Source: Alphaproteobacteria bacterium
GTDB taxonomy: Bacteria; Pseudomonadota; Alphaproteobacteria; Rhodobacterales; Rhodobacteraceae
DNA length: 5,492 nucleotides
Direction of reading: 5' to 3'
NCBI GenBank assembly: GCA_003695135.1
Contig: RFIR01000579.1
Span: 1 to 5,492, forward strand
The first letter of the stretch is position 1, and the number at the start of each line of letters is the position of its first letter. This document shows, piece by piece, positions 1-5,492 of this stretch. The notes below the pieces were generated by a model, which did no database searches, had not been told where the DNA came from, and saw only the letters and a program-made list of their open reading frames with translations. A program made the translations under genes and the position numbers.

Positions 1-176
1 CCGGAGGCGAGGTTCACCGCCTGCCACAGCCCCAGTCGGGCGAGATTGGGCAGGGCGATGCCGGTCGCCTCGCGGATATGGCCGAGCGTATTGGCCCCTT
101 CATCGCCATAGGCGGCCGCATCCGGCGCCCCGCCTGCGCCCACCGAATCGAGCACGAGAAGGAAGGCGCGGGTCAC
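1..176 (-). CDS. deoB: Phosphopentomutase, N-terminal part (runs off the left edge)
   Basis: Fifty-eight codons plus two bases are present. DeoB interconverts (deoxy)ribose 1-phosphate and 5-phosphate, linking the phosphorylases to DeoC and to the pentose phosphate pathway. The translation begins (M)TRAFLLVLDSVGAGGAPDA and continues with GDEGANTLGHI at 24-34, both characteristic of the DeoB N-terminus in the alkaline phosphatase superfamily. Asp10 is the expected first metal ligand (Mn in known family members). The nucleophilic threonine and the other metal ligands lie beyond the edge. The start is GTG at 176-174, overlapping the deoA TGA by 4 nt. It is preferred because family members begin only a few residues before this LLVLDS motif. 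No strong Shine-Dalgarno site precedes it, so coupling to deoA is likely. Confidence 0.95.
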   Translation of the reverse strand, partial: MTRAFLLVLDSVGAGGAPDAAAYGDEGANTLGHIREATGIALPNLARLGLWQAVNLAS

Positions 177-1480
177 CCGATCCGTCCCCGGATCAGCGGA
201 CCGGGCTCGACAGGCTCCGCGCCAATCGAATAGGCCGCGCGCAGCCGGGCCTCGGCGGCAACCGCACGCGCCTCGTCGGCGGCATGGAGCCGCGCGATGG
301 GGGTACGGGCATCGGCGATATGGCCGATCCCGGCCAGCCGGTCGAAGCCGACCGCGGGGTCGATGGCATCCTCGGCCCGCCGGCGCCCGCCGCCGAGCTC
401 GACCACCGCCCAGCCCACGCCGCGCGTGTCGATCGCCTGCACCACGCCCTCGCCCTGCGCAAACACATCGCGAATGATCGGGGCGCGCGGCAGGATCTCG
501 GCGAAGCGGTCGAGGAAACCGGCCGGTCCGCCGAGTGCGGCGACCATGCGGTCGAAGCGTTCGGCAGCCGCACCGCTCTCGAAGGCCTGCGCGATCTTTG
601 CCTCGCCATCCGGCGGGTGCGTGGCCAGCCCTGCCTGCGCCAGAAGCTGGCCGCCCAGCGCCAGCGTCACCTCCCACAGCCGCGGGTCGATCTCGTGGCC
701 GGTCAGGAAGGCGGCGGCATTGGCCACCTCCAGCGCGTTGCCTGCCGCCGATGCCAGCGGCTCGTTCATGTCGGTGATCAGCGCCACGGTCGGACAGCCG
801 GCGCCATTGGCGACCTCGACCAGCGCCTCGGCCAGCGCCCGCGCCTCCGCCTCCCGGGCCATGAAGGCGCCCGAACCGGTCTTGACGTCGAGCACCAGCG
901 CCTCCAGCCCGGCGGCAAGCTTCTTGGACAGGATCGAGGCGGTAATGAGGTCGATCGATTCCACCGTCGCGGTCACGTCGCGGATGGCATAGAAGCGCTT
1001 GTCGGCCGGCGCGATCTCGCCGGTCTGACCGATGATGGCGCATCCCGCCGCCGCCACCACCCGGTATAGCGTCACCTCGTCGGGCCGGGTGTCGTAGCCG
1101 GGGATGGCGTCGAGCTTGTCGAGCGTGCCGCCGGTATGGCCGAGCCCGCGGCCGGAGATCATTGGCACATAGGCGCCGCAGGCGGCCAGCGCCGGGGCCA
1201 GCATCAGGCTGACATTGTCGCCGACCCCTCCCGTTGAATGCTTGTCGACCACCGGCCCCGGCAGGTTCCACGACAGCACCGTGCCGGAATCGCGCATCGC
1301 CTCGGTCAGCGCCACCCGCTCGTCGCGGGTCATGCCGCGGAAGAAGACGGCCATGGCGAGGGCGGCGACCTGCGCCTCGCTGATCGAACCATCGGTCAGA
1401 CCGCGTACGAAAAAATCGATCTCCCTGGCCGAAAGCCTCCCGCCGTCGCGCTTTTTCGCAATGATCTCCTGCGGCAGCAT
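173..1480 (-). CDS. deoA: Thymidine phosphorylase
   Basis: The 435-residue cytoplasmic enzyme converts thymidine or deoxyuridine plus phosphate to thymine or uracil and deoxyribose 1-phosphate. The length is close to the 440 residues of E. coli DeoA. Visible parts are the N-terminal helical region with LPQEIIAKKRDG at 2-13; the phosphate-binding DKHSTGGVGDN at 79-89 (Lys80, Ser82); the family signature SGRGLGHTGGTLDKLD at 109-124; the base-binding YAIRDVTATV at 164-173 (Arg167); and ITASILSKKLA at 179-189 (Ser182, Lys186). LDVKTGSGAFM follows at 197-207. Key residues sit four positions before their E. coli counterparts (Lys84, Arg171, Ser186, Lys190), and none is missing. In this operon it can take deoxyuridine made by Cdd. 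The ATG at 1480 shares one base with the deoC stop and lacks a strong Shine-Dalgarno site, suggesting coupled translation. The stop overlaps the deoB GTG as GTGA. A pyrimidine-nucleoside phosphorylase of broader specificity is the main alternative. Confidence 0.97.
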   Translation of the reverse strand: MLPQEIIAKKRDGGRLSAREIDFFVRGLTDGSISEAQVAALAMAVFFRGMTRDERVALTEAMRDSGTVLSWNLPGPVVDKHSTGGVGDNVSLMLAPALAACGAYVPMISGRGLGHTGGTLDKLDAIPGYDTRPDEVTLYRVVAAAGCAIIGQTGEIAPADKRFYAIRDVTATVESIDLITASILSKKLAAGLEALVLDVKTGSGAFMAREAEARALAEALVEVANGAGCPTVALITDMNEPLASAAGNALEVANAAAFLTGHEIDPRLWEVTLALGGQLLAQAGLATHPPDGEAKIAQAFESGAAAERFDRMVAALGGPAGFLDRFAEILPRAPIIRDVFAQGEGVVQAIDTRGVGWAVVELGGGRRRAEDAIDPAVGFDRLAGIGHIADARTPIARLHAADEARAVAAEARLRAAYSIGAEPVEPGPLIRGRIG

Positions 1481-2238
1481 CAGTAACCATCCGTGCCCGG
1501 TGCGGGCCCGGTCCCCTCGATGGTCGCAATGAGCGCATCATAGACGCTCGAGGCGCCGATGCGGAAGGTCTTCGGGCTCACCCAGCCCTGCCCCATCACC
1601 TCCTCGGCCAGCGCGATATAGGCGGCGGCGTCCTCGGTGGTGCGAATGCCGCCGGCGGGCTTGAACCCGACCTCGGCGCCGGAGGCGGCGATCTCCTCCA
1701 GCATGATCCGCCCTGCCCTGAGCGTCGCGTTGACCCGCACCTTGCCGGTGGAGGTCTTGAGGAAATCCGCCCCGCCCTCGATGGCCAGCCGGCAGGCCTC
1801 GCGGATCAGCGCCTCGTCCTCCAGCACCCCGGTCTCGAGGATCGCCTTGACCGTGCGGCCATCGGCGCTCTCCTTGACCCGGCGCAGGCGGGTCAGCACC
1901 GGCTCGGAGGCGCCCTCCATCAGCTCGCGATAGGGGATGACGAGGTCGATCTCGTCGGCGCCATCGCCCACCGCCTTGCGGGTCATCTCCATCACCGCCC
2001 CGGCCGGTTCCTCTCCGGTGGGAAAGTTGACTACCGTCGCGATACGCACCGGACCGCCGGCGAGCAGTTCGCGGGCGCGAGCGACGAATCGCGGCCAGAT
2101 GCAGACCGCCGCCACCGGCCCGTGCGGCGAGCGGGCCCGCGCGCAGAGCGTGTCGATGTCCTCCGGCTTGCAGGCATCGTCGAGATTGGTCAGATCGAGG
2201 CAGCTCAGCGCCAGCTGCGCGGCCCTTACCAGCTCCAT
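1480..2238 (-). CDS. deoC: Deoxyribose-phosphate aldolase
   Basis: The 252-residue cytoplasmic class I aldolase cleaves 2-deoxyribose 5-phosphate into acetaldehyde and glyceraldehyde 3-phosphate, the last step of deoxynucleoside breakdown. The Schiff-base lysine is Lys161 in DFLKTSTGKV (158-167). The second active-site lysine is Lys193 in VGFKPAGGIRT (190-200), and the acid/base Asp98 lies in DEIDLVIPYREL (95-106). These match E. coli Lys167, Lys201 and Asp102. CIWPRF at 46-51 and the last residue, Tyr252, match the E. coli-like subgroup, where a C-terminal tyrosine takes part in proton transfer. The start at 2238 is preferred over an open frame reaching 2349: it has GGAGG 5 nt upstream, gives the family's usual N-terminus and avoids overlapping the PNP gene. 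Its TGA overlaps the deoA ATG by one base (TGATG). Confidence 0.97.
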   Translation of the reverse strand: MELVRAAQLALSCLDLTNLDDACKPEDIDTLCARARSPHGPVAAVCIWPRFVARARELLAGGPVRIATVVNFPTGEEPAGAVMEMTRKAVGDGADEIDLVIPYRELMEGASEPVLTRLRRVKESADGRTVKAILETGVLEDEALIREACRLAIEGGADFLKTSTGKVRVNATLRAGRIMLEEIAASGAEVGFKPAGGIRTTEDAAAYIALAEEVMGQGWVSPKTFRIGASSVYDALIATIEGTGPAPGTDGY

Positions 2239-2243
2239 GCCCG

Positions 2244-2248
2244 CCTCC
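2244..2248 (-). promoter_or_regulatory. Shine-Dalgarno site for deoC
   Basis: GGAGG begins directly after the PNP stop codon, followed by the 5-nt spacer CGGGC and the deoC ATG. The 10-nt gap therefore holds only a ribosome binding site and spacer. It is the best-placed such site in the window, at the only junction where the genes do not overlap, and it decides the deoC start. Confidence 0.8.
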
Positions 2249-3025
2249 TCATGCGAATCCGGCGACGAAATCCAGCACCACCTGGCGAAACCGCGCCGCC
2301 GCCTCGGCCGCCGCGCGCTTGGTCTCGGCGTGGCTGAGCGGTTCCGCACGCATGCCCGCGGCGTAGTTGGTCACCAGCGACACCGCGGCGACCTCGAGCC
2401 CGAAGAAGCGGGCGAGAATGCATTCGGGCACCGTCGACATGCCGACGAGATCGGCACCGAGGATGCGCGCGGCGCGGATCTCGGCCGGGGTCTCGAAGCT
2501 GGGGCCGGAAAACCAGGCATAGACGCCCTCATCCAGCCCCATCGCGGTCAGCCTTTCGCGCAGCCGGGGCGCATAGGCATCGGTCATGTCGGTGAAGCGG
2601 GCATCGGTGGCCTCGCCGATCAGCGGATTGGCGCCCGAAAGGTTGATGTGGTCCGAGATCGCGACCAGCGTGCCGGGCGCGAGCGCCTCGCGCGTCGAGC
2701 CGGCGGCGTTGGAGAGAAACAGCGCCCCCGCCCCCAGCGCCTTCAGCGCCGCGATGGCCGGGCGCATTGCCGCCGCGTCGCCGCCTTCATAGTAATGCAC
2801 CCGGCCCGACAGCACCGCCACGCGCTGCCCTGCCAGATCGCCGATGGCAAGCTCGCCGGCATGGCCGGAAACACCCGAGACCGGAAAGCCGGGCAGATCG
2901 GCGAAGGGGATGCGGGGCCCGTCCACCTCTGCGGCCAACCCGCCGAGGCCGGAGCCGAGGATCAGCCCCAGCCGGATCGGCGCCTCGCCCGCGCGGCGGC
3001 GGATCGCCTCGGCCGCTGCGCTCAT
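2249..3025 (-). CDS. Purine-nucleoside phosphorylase, trimeric PunA/XapA family
   Basis: This 258-residue cytoplasmic enzyme should split purine (deoxy)nucleosides with phosphate to free base and (deoxy)ribose 1-phosphate. The order of motifs is that of the trimeric PNP family: GSGLG at 24-28 (phosphate-binding Ser25), GHAGELAIG at 54-62, SGRVHYYEG at 73-81 (Arg75, His77, Tyr79), SNAAGS at 105-110, DHINLSGANPL at 125-135, GPSFETPAEI at 174-183 (Glu178 for the purine ring), VGMSTVPE at 194-201 (Met196) and SLVTNYAAGM at 216-225. Asn220 aligns with human PNP Asn243, where methylthioadenosine phosphorylases have Asp, so 6-oxopurines (inosine, guanosine, perhaps xanthosine) are the predicted substrates. 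The segment from AAGM to LSHAET at 222-235 resembles bacterial PunA/XapA. The ATG at 3025 overlaps the cdd stop by 4 nt. An open frame continues upstream to 3229 but runs through cdd and lacks family character. I leave the symbol blank because punA, xapA and deoD are all used for such genes. Confidence 0.95.
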   Translation of the reverse strand: MSAAAEAIRRRAGEAPIRLGLILGSGLGGLAAEVDGPRIPFADLPGFPVSGVSGHAGELAIGDLAGQRVAVLSGRVHYYEGGDAAAMRPAIAALKALGAGALFLSNAAGSTREALAPGTLVAISDHINLSGANPLIGEATDARFTDMTDAYAPRLRERLTAMGLDEGVYAWFSGPSFETPAEIRAARILGADLVGMSTVPECILARFFGLEVAAVSLVTNYAAGMRAEPLSHAETKRAAAEAAARFRQVVLDFVAGFA

Positions 3026-3405
3026 GCCAGATGCCCGCCGGAAAACGCGCCGGGCAGCAGCGCGCCGAGGGTGGTGGTCACCACCCCGTCCGGCCCGGCC
3101 AGCAGCACCACTGTGTCGGGTTCGGCGAATTCGGCCAGCCGCTGCCGGCAGCCGCCGCAGGGGGCGATGGGCTGGCTGCCCTCGGCATAGACCGCCACCG
3201 CCTCGATCTCCCGCTCGCCGGCCGCGCACATCGCTGCGATGGCGCCGGTCTCGGCGCAGCTGCCTTCGGGATAGGCGGCGTTCTCGACATTGCAGCCGGT
3301 ATAGATGCCCGAGGGCGTGCGCAGCGCCGCACCGACCCGGAAGCCGGAATAGGGCGCATGGGCGTGTTCACGCACCGCCTTCGCCGCCTCGACCAGCGAT
3401 TTCAT
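3022..3405 (-). CDS. cdd: Cytidine deaminase (short, tetrameric type)
   Basis: The 127-residue enzyme hydrolytically deaminates cytidine and deoxycytidine to uridine and deoxyuridine in the cytoplasm, feeding the pyrimidine nucleosides to phosphorolysis. The sequence shows YSGFRVGAAL at 19-28, the substrate-binding NVEN at 39-42, the catalytic CAE at 50-52 and PCGGC at 82-86. The zinc ligands should be Cys50, Cys83 and Cys86, with Glu52 as proton shuttle. Three Cys ligands and this length fit the homotetrameric zinc class rather than the longer dimeric E. coli type. The C-terminal LLPGAFSGGHL is the usual family ending. The ATG at 3405 overlaps the permease stop by 4 nt. The same frame stays open upstream through the permease gene, to about 4395, but that extension has no cytidine deaminase character and would more than triple the family length, so the short start is preferred. 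Confidence 0.97.
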   Translation of the reverse strand: MKSLVEAAKAVREHAHAPYSGFRVGAALRTPSGIYTGCNVENAAYPEGSCAETGAIAAMCAAGEREIEAVAVYAEGSQPIAPCGGCRQRLAEFAEPDTVVLLAGPDGVVTTTLGALLPGAFSGGHLA

Positions 3406-4370
3406 CGCTCCTTCACGTATGGCACGCCTCCCGCTTTCGGCGCCACCGCGCGGCCGATGAAGCCGGCCAGCAGCACCACCGTCAGGATGTAGGGCAGCGC
3501 CTGCACCGCCTGATTCGGCAACTCGCCCAGCCCGAACCAGTCGAAGCCCTGGATGCGGATCGCGATCGCGTCGAGAAAGCCGAACAGAAGGCAGGTCAGC
3601 ATCGCCTGCATCGGCCGCCACTTGGCGAAGATCAGCGCCGCCAGCGCGATGAAGCCCTTGCCGGCCGACATGTTGTTGACGAAGCCCGCCCCCTGGGCGG
3701 TGGAGAGATAGGCGCCCGACAGCCCGCACAGAATGCCGCAGCAGATGAGGGCGCGATAGCGCAGCCAGGCGACCGAGATGCCCGCAGTATCGACCGCGGC
3801 CGGATTCTCGCCCACCGCGCGCAGCCGCAGCCCGAAGCGCGAGCGGTAGAGCACCCACCAGGTGAAGGGTGCGGCGAGGAAGGCAACATAGACCAGGATC
3901 TTGTGACCCGACAGCAGCCCCGACCAGATCGGGCCGATCACCGGCACGTCGGCCAGCGTCTCCGCGCCGATGAACTCGATGTCCTGGAACTTGGCCGCGC
4001 CGCCGATCAGCGGCGTGCGTCCGCCCTGCCCGAACATCGCATTGCCGATCAGCGCCGAGGCGCCGGCGGCGACGAAGTTGATCGCGACGCCCGAGACGAT
4101 CTGGTTGCCGCGCTGGGTGATGCAGGCAAAGCCATGCACCAGCGCGAGCAGCACCGACACCAGGATGCCCGCCAGCAGGCCGACCCAGACCGAGCCGCTG
4201 AGGGCGGCCACCGCGGCGGCGGTGAAGGCGGAGGCCAGCATCTTGCCCTCCAGCCCGATATCGAACACGCCGGAGCGTTCGGAGAACAGGCCCGCCAGCG
4301 AGGCCAGCAGGAGCGGCGCGGAGATGCGCAGCGCGCTGTCGACGATGTTGATGACGTCGAGGAAACTCAT
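3402..4370 (-). CDS. Nucleoside-type ABC transporter permease, second subunit (NupQ/BmpC-like)
   Basis: This 322-residue inner-membrane permease is the expected partner of the preceding one; the pair would form the heterodimeric channel. The N-terminal motif SERSGVFDIGLEGKM at 30-44 is typical of the shorter permease in Bmp/Nup systems. Hydrophobic segments occur near residues 17-29, 46-60, 62-82, 92-110, 157-176, 205-225, 238-249, 254-271 and 291-309. RAVGENPAAVDTAGI at 184-198 is the cytoplasmic coupling loop, and GKGFIALAALIFAKW at 237-251 is a second conserved block. The ATG at 4370 overlaps the stop of the first permease by 4 nt (ATGA), and GGAGG sits 7 nt upstream inside that gene. Length and motifs are normal for the family and nothing looks truncated. 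Nucleoside specificity is inferred from the operon. Confidence 0.91.
   Translation of the reverse strand: MSFLDVINIVDSALRISAPLLLASLAGLFSERSGVFDIGLEGKMLASAFTAAAVAALSGSVWVGLLAGILVSVLLALVHGFACITQRGNQIVSGVAINFVAAGASALIGNAMFGQGGRTPLIGGAAKFQDIEFIGAETLADVPVIGPIWSGLLSGHKILVYVAFLAAPFTWWVLYRSRFGLRLRAVGENPAAVDTAGISVAWLRYRALICCGILCGLSGAYLSTAQGAGFVNNMSAGKGFIALAALIFAKWRPMQAMLTCLLFGFLDAIAIRIQGFDWFGLGELPNQAVQALPYILTVVLLAGFIGRAVAPKAGGVPYVKER
3408..3413 (-). promoter_or_regulatory. Unusually close Shine-Dalgarno-like site before cdd
   Basis: AAGGAG on the minus strand is separated from the cdd ATG by only two bases (CG). A spacer of about 5-9 nt is usual, so this site is poorly placed to direct independent initiation at that ATG. 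The GAG also forms a codon of the permease tail (VKER). Initiation of cdd probably relies on ribosomes finishing the permease and restarting at the ATGA overlap. No better start codon for cdd is visible nearby. Confidence 0.45.
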
Positions 4371-5464
4371 GCCCGCGCCTCCGACCGTCTGGCAAAGAGC
4401 GGGACCATCAGCGGCCGGAACAGCTGCTCCATCGCCCCGGCGAACAGGATTGCCAGACCCTGGATCAGCACCACCATGTCACGGGTGATCGACGGCATCT
4501 CGAAGGCAAGCTCCGCCCCGCCCTGATAGAGGACGCCGAACAGGATCGAGGCCAGCACGATGCCCAGTGGATGCGCCCGCCCCATCAGCGCCACCGCGAT
4601 GCCGACGAAACCGGCGCCGCCGGGGATGTCGAGAAAGATGCGGTTCTGCTCGCCCATCACCGGGTTGATCGCCATCAGCCCCGCCAGCCCGCCCGAGATC
4701 GCCATCACGATCACCGTGATGCGCACCGCGTTGATGCCGGCATAACGCGCCGCGGTCGGGTTGGCGCCGAAAACGCGGATCTCGTAGCCGAGCTTGCTGC
4801 GCCAGATCAGCAGCCAGACCCCGACGCAGGCGATCAGCGCCAGGATGAAGGTGATGTTGAGCGGCGCCCCGCCGATGTCCTGGCCGAACAGCGCCATCAG
4901 CTCCTCGAGCTTGGGCAGCCGGGCCGGTTCCTCGAAGGTGCGCGACTGCAGCGAGGCATTGCCCGGCACCTTGAGGAAGTTGACGATCAGATAGCCCATC
5001 AGCGAGGCGGCGAGGAAGTTGAACATGATGGTGGTGATGACCACATGCGCGCCGCGTTTGGCCTGCAGCCAGCCCGGGATCGCGCCCCAGATCATCCCGA
5101 ACAGCGCGCCGCCGATCATGGCAAAGGGCAGGATCGCCCACCAGGGCAGCGTGCGGTCGAGCGCGAGGATCACCAGCCCCGCCCCCAGCCCGCCGACATA
5201 GGCCTGTCCCTCGCCGCCGATGTTGAACTGCGCGGCATGGAAGGCCACGGCGACGGCGAGCCCGGTGAAGATGAAGTTGGTGGCGTAATAGAGCGTGAAG
5301 CCGATCCCCTCGCCATAGCCGAAGGCGCCGTAGAGGATGTGGCCCACCGCCTCCAGCGGGTTGGCGCCGATGCCCAGCACCACCAGCCCCGCGACCAGAA
5401 AGGCCAGCGCCAGGTTCAGCACCGGCATCAGCCCGTATTCGACCCATCGCGGAAGGGGCGTCAT
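4367..5464 (-). CDS. Nucleoside-type ABC transporter permease, first subunit (NupP/BmpB-like)
   Basis: This 365-residue protein is an integral inner-membrane permease of the branched-chain amino acid/ribose/nucleoside group (BPD_transp_2 family). Hydrophobic segments are visible near residues 12-32, 59-77, 85-102, 110-129, 141-164, 203-221, 248-267, 284-312 and 329-346. The family motif FNIGGEGQ lies at 80-87. The loop from about 222 to 244, containing FGANPTAARYAGI, is the cytoplasmic segment expected to contact the ATPase. A longer hydrophilic stretch at about 165-202 is probably periplasmic and is usual in the first, longer permease of this transporter type. The start at 5464 is chosen because its ATGA overlap matches the other junctions and the first membrane segment follows at once; a weak GGTGG lies 7 nt upstream. 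The nucleoside substrate is inferred from the catabolic genes that follow. Sequence alone cannot exclude another sugar-like ligand. The substrate-binding lipoprotein should be encoded upstream, outside the window. Confidence 0.9.
   Translation of the reverse strand: MTPLPRWVEYGLMPVLNLALAFLVAGLVVLGIGANPLEAVGHILYGAFGYGEGIGFTLYYATNFIFTGLAVAVAFHAAQFNIGGEGQAYVGGLGAGLVILALDRTLPWWAILPFAMIGGALFGMIWGAIPGWLQAKRGAHVVITTIMFNFLAASLMGYLIVNFLKVPGNASLQSRTFEEPARLPKLEELMALFGQDIGGAPLNITFILALIACVGVWLLIWRSKLGYEIRVFGANPTAARYAGINAVRITVIVMAISGGLAGLMAINPVMGEQNRIFLDIPGGAGFVGIAVALMGRAHPLGIVLASILFGVLYQGGAELAFEMPSITRDMVVLIQGLAILFAGAMEQLFRPLMVPLFARRSEARA
4378..4382 (-). promoter_or_regulatory. Shine-Dalgarno site for the second permease
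   Basis: GGAGG on the minus strand lies inside the last codons of the first permease gene, with a 7-nt spacer before the ATG at 4370. It is one of the two well-placed ribosome binding sites in the window. It supports that start, although the ATGA overlap also allows coupled re-initiation. Confidence 0.7.
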
Positions 5465-5492
5465 GCGCCAGCCACCGGAGCGGGTTCGGAAC
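5461..5492 (-). CDS. 3' end of an upstream gene, probably the nucleoside ABC transporter ATP-binding subunit (partial)
   Basis: Reading the minus strand in from the right edge, one frame gives the tail SEPAPVAGA followed by TGA at 5463-5461. That stop overlaps the ATG of the first permease as ATGA, the same 4-nt junction used by four other gene pairs here. In Bmp/Nup-type transporters the gene before the two permeases normally encodes the double ATPase of about 500 residues, so that is the expected identity. The nine visible residues carry no diagnostic motif and the other two frames are also open over this short stretch. The call rests on position and junction style only. Confidence 0.5.
   Translation of the reverse strand, partial: SEPAPVAGA

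Noticed and set aside
284..1069. A 261-codon plus-strand open frame inside deoA
   Set aside because: It is antisense to conserved DeoA active-site regions, and its translation shows no family resemblance.
2239..2248. A promoter, operator or terminator between PNP and deoC
   Set aside because: The gap is only 10 nt and is fully accounted for by the GGAGG site and its spacer.
2239..2349. An upstream start for deoC that adds 37 residues
   Set aside because: The added segment is Arg-rich, overlaps the conserved PNP C-terminus and lacks family similarity. The ATG at 2238 has a well-placed GGAGG.
1937..3190. A 417-codon open frame on the plus strand, opposite deoC, PNP and cdd
   Set aside because: It has low-complexity composition, no motif and full antisense overlap with conserved enzymes; it is best explained as a GC-driven shadow.
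3022..4395. A possible long cdd fused to an N-terminal extension of about 330 residues
   Set aside because: The extension is the second permease gene read out of frame. Cdd of this class is about 130 residues, and the ATG at 3405 gives the expected N-terminus and an ATGA overlap.
2844..4526. A 560-codon open frame on the plus strand, opposite the PNP start, cdd and both permeases
   Set aside because: The translation is rich in Arg, Ala, Pro, Gln and His with no recognisable domain, and it lies antisense to four well-supported genes. Long antisense frames are expected in DNA with this high GC content.
4479..5447. A 322-codon minus-strand frame overlapping the first permease in another register
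   Set aside because: Its translation is Arg/Gly/His-rich and not membrane-like, while the alternative frame gives a complete ABC permease with its expected motifs.
1..5492. RNA genes, riboswitches, CRISPR arrays, insertion sequences or attachment sites
   Set aside because: Practically every base is within a conserved coding region, and I saw no repeat array, tRNA-like end or inverted-repeat boundary. The operon's promoter and any repressor binding site must lie upstream of the right edge.

Overview
This window is one strand of a densely packed nucleoside uptake and catabolism operon. Everything is transcribed on the minus strand, from right to left, and the operon runs off both ends. By eye the sequence is roughly two-thirds GC with G/C-rich third codon positions. 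Together with the protein style (a Bmp/Nup-type ABC transporter joined to cdd and deo genes) this suggests a high-GC alphaproteobacterium, perhaps Rhodobacterales. The taxon is an inference, since there is no phylogenetic marker in the window.

In transcription order the layout is: the last few codons of an upstream gene, probably the transporter ATPase (right edge); two inner-membrane permeases of a nucleoside-type ABC transporter (5464-4367 and 4370-3402); cytidine deaminase cdd (3405-3022); a trimeric-type PunA/XapA purine-nucleoside phosphorylase (3025-2249); deoxyribose-phosphate aldolase deoC (2238-1480); thymidine phosphorylase deoA (1480-173); and the first 58 codons of phosphopentomutase deoB (176 to the left edge).

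The genes form a complete route. Nucleosides enter through the ABC transporter. Cdd turns (deoxy)cytidine into (deoxy)uridine. DeoA phosphorolyses thymidine and deoxyuridine, and the PNP phosphorolyses 6-oxopurine nucleosides. DeoB moves the phosphate from C1 to C5 of the released sugar, and DeoC splits deoxyribose 5-phosphate into acetaldehyde and glyceraldehyde 3-phosphate. Bases are left for salvage by genes not seen here.

Six of the seven gene junctions overlap (five by 4 nt as ATGA or GTGA, one by 1 nt as TGATG). The seventh, PNP to deoC, has only 10 nt, filled by a Shine-Dalgarno site and its spacer. There is no room in the window for an internal promoter or terminator between genes. 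I saw no RNA gene, mobile element, CRISPR array or repeat, and no gene that looks broken. I found no sign of a previously undescribed system: this is a well-understood pathway in a very compact arrangement.
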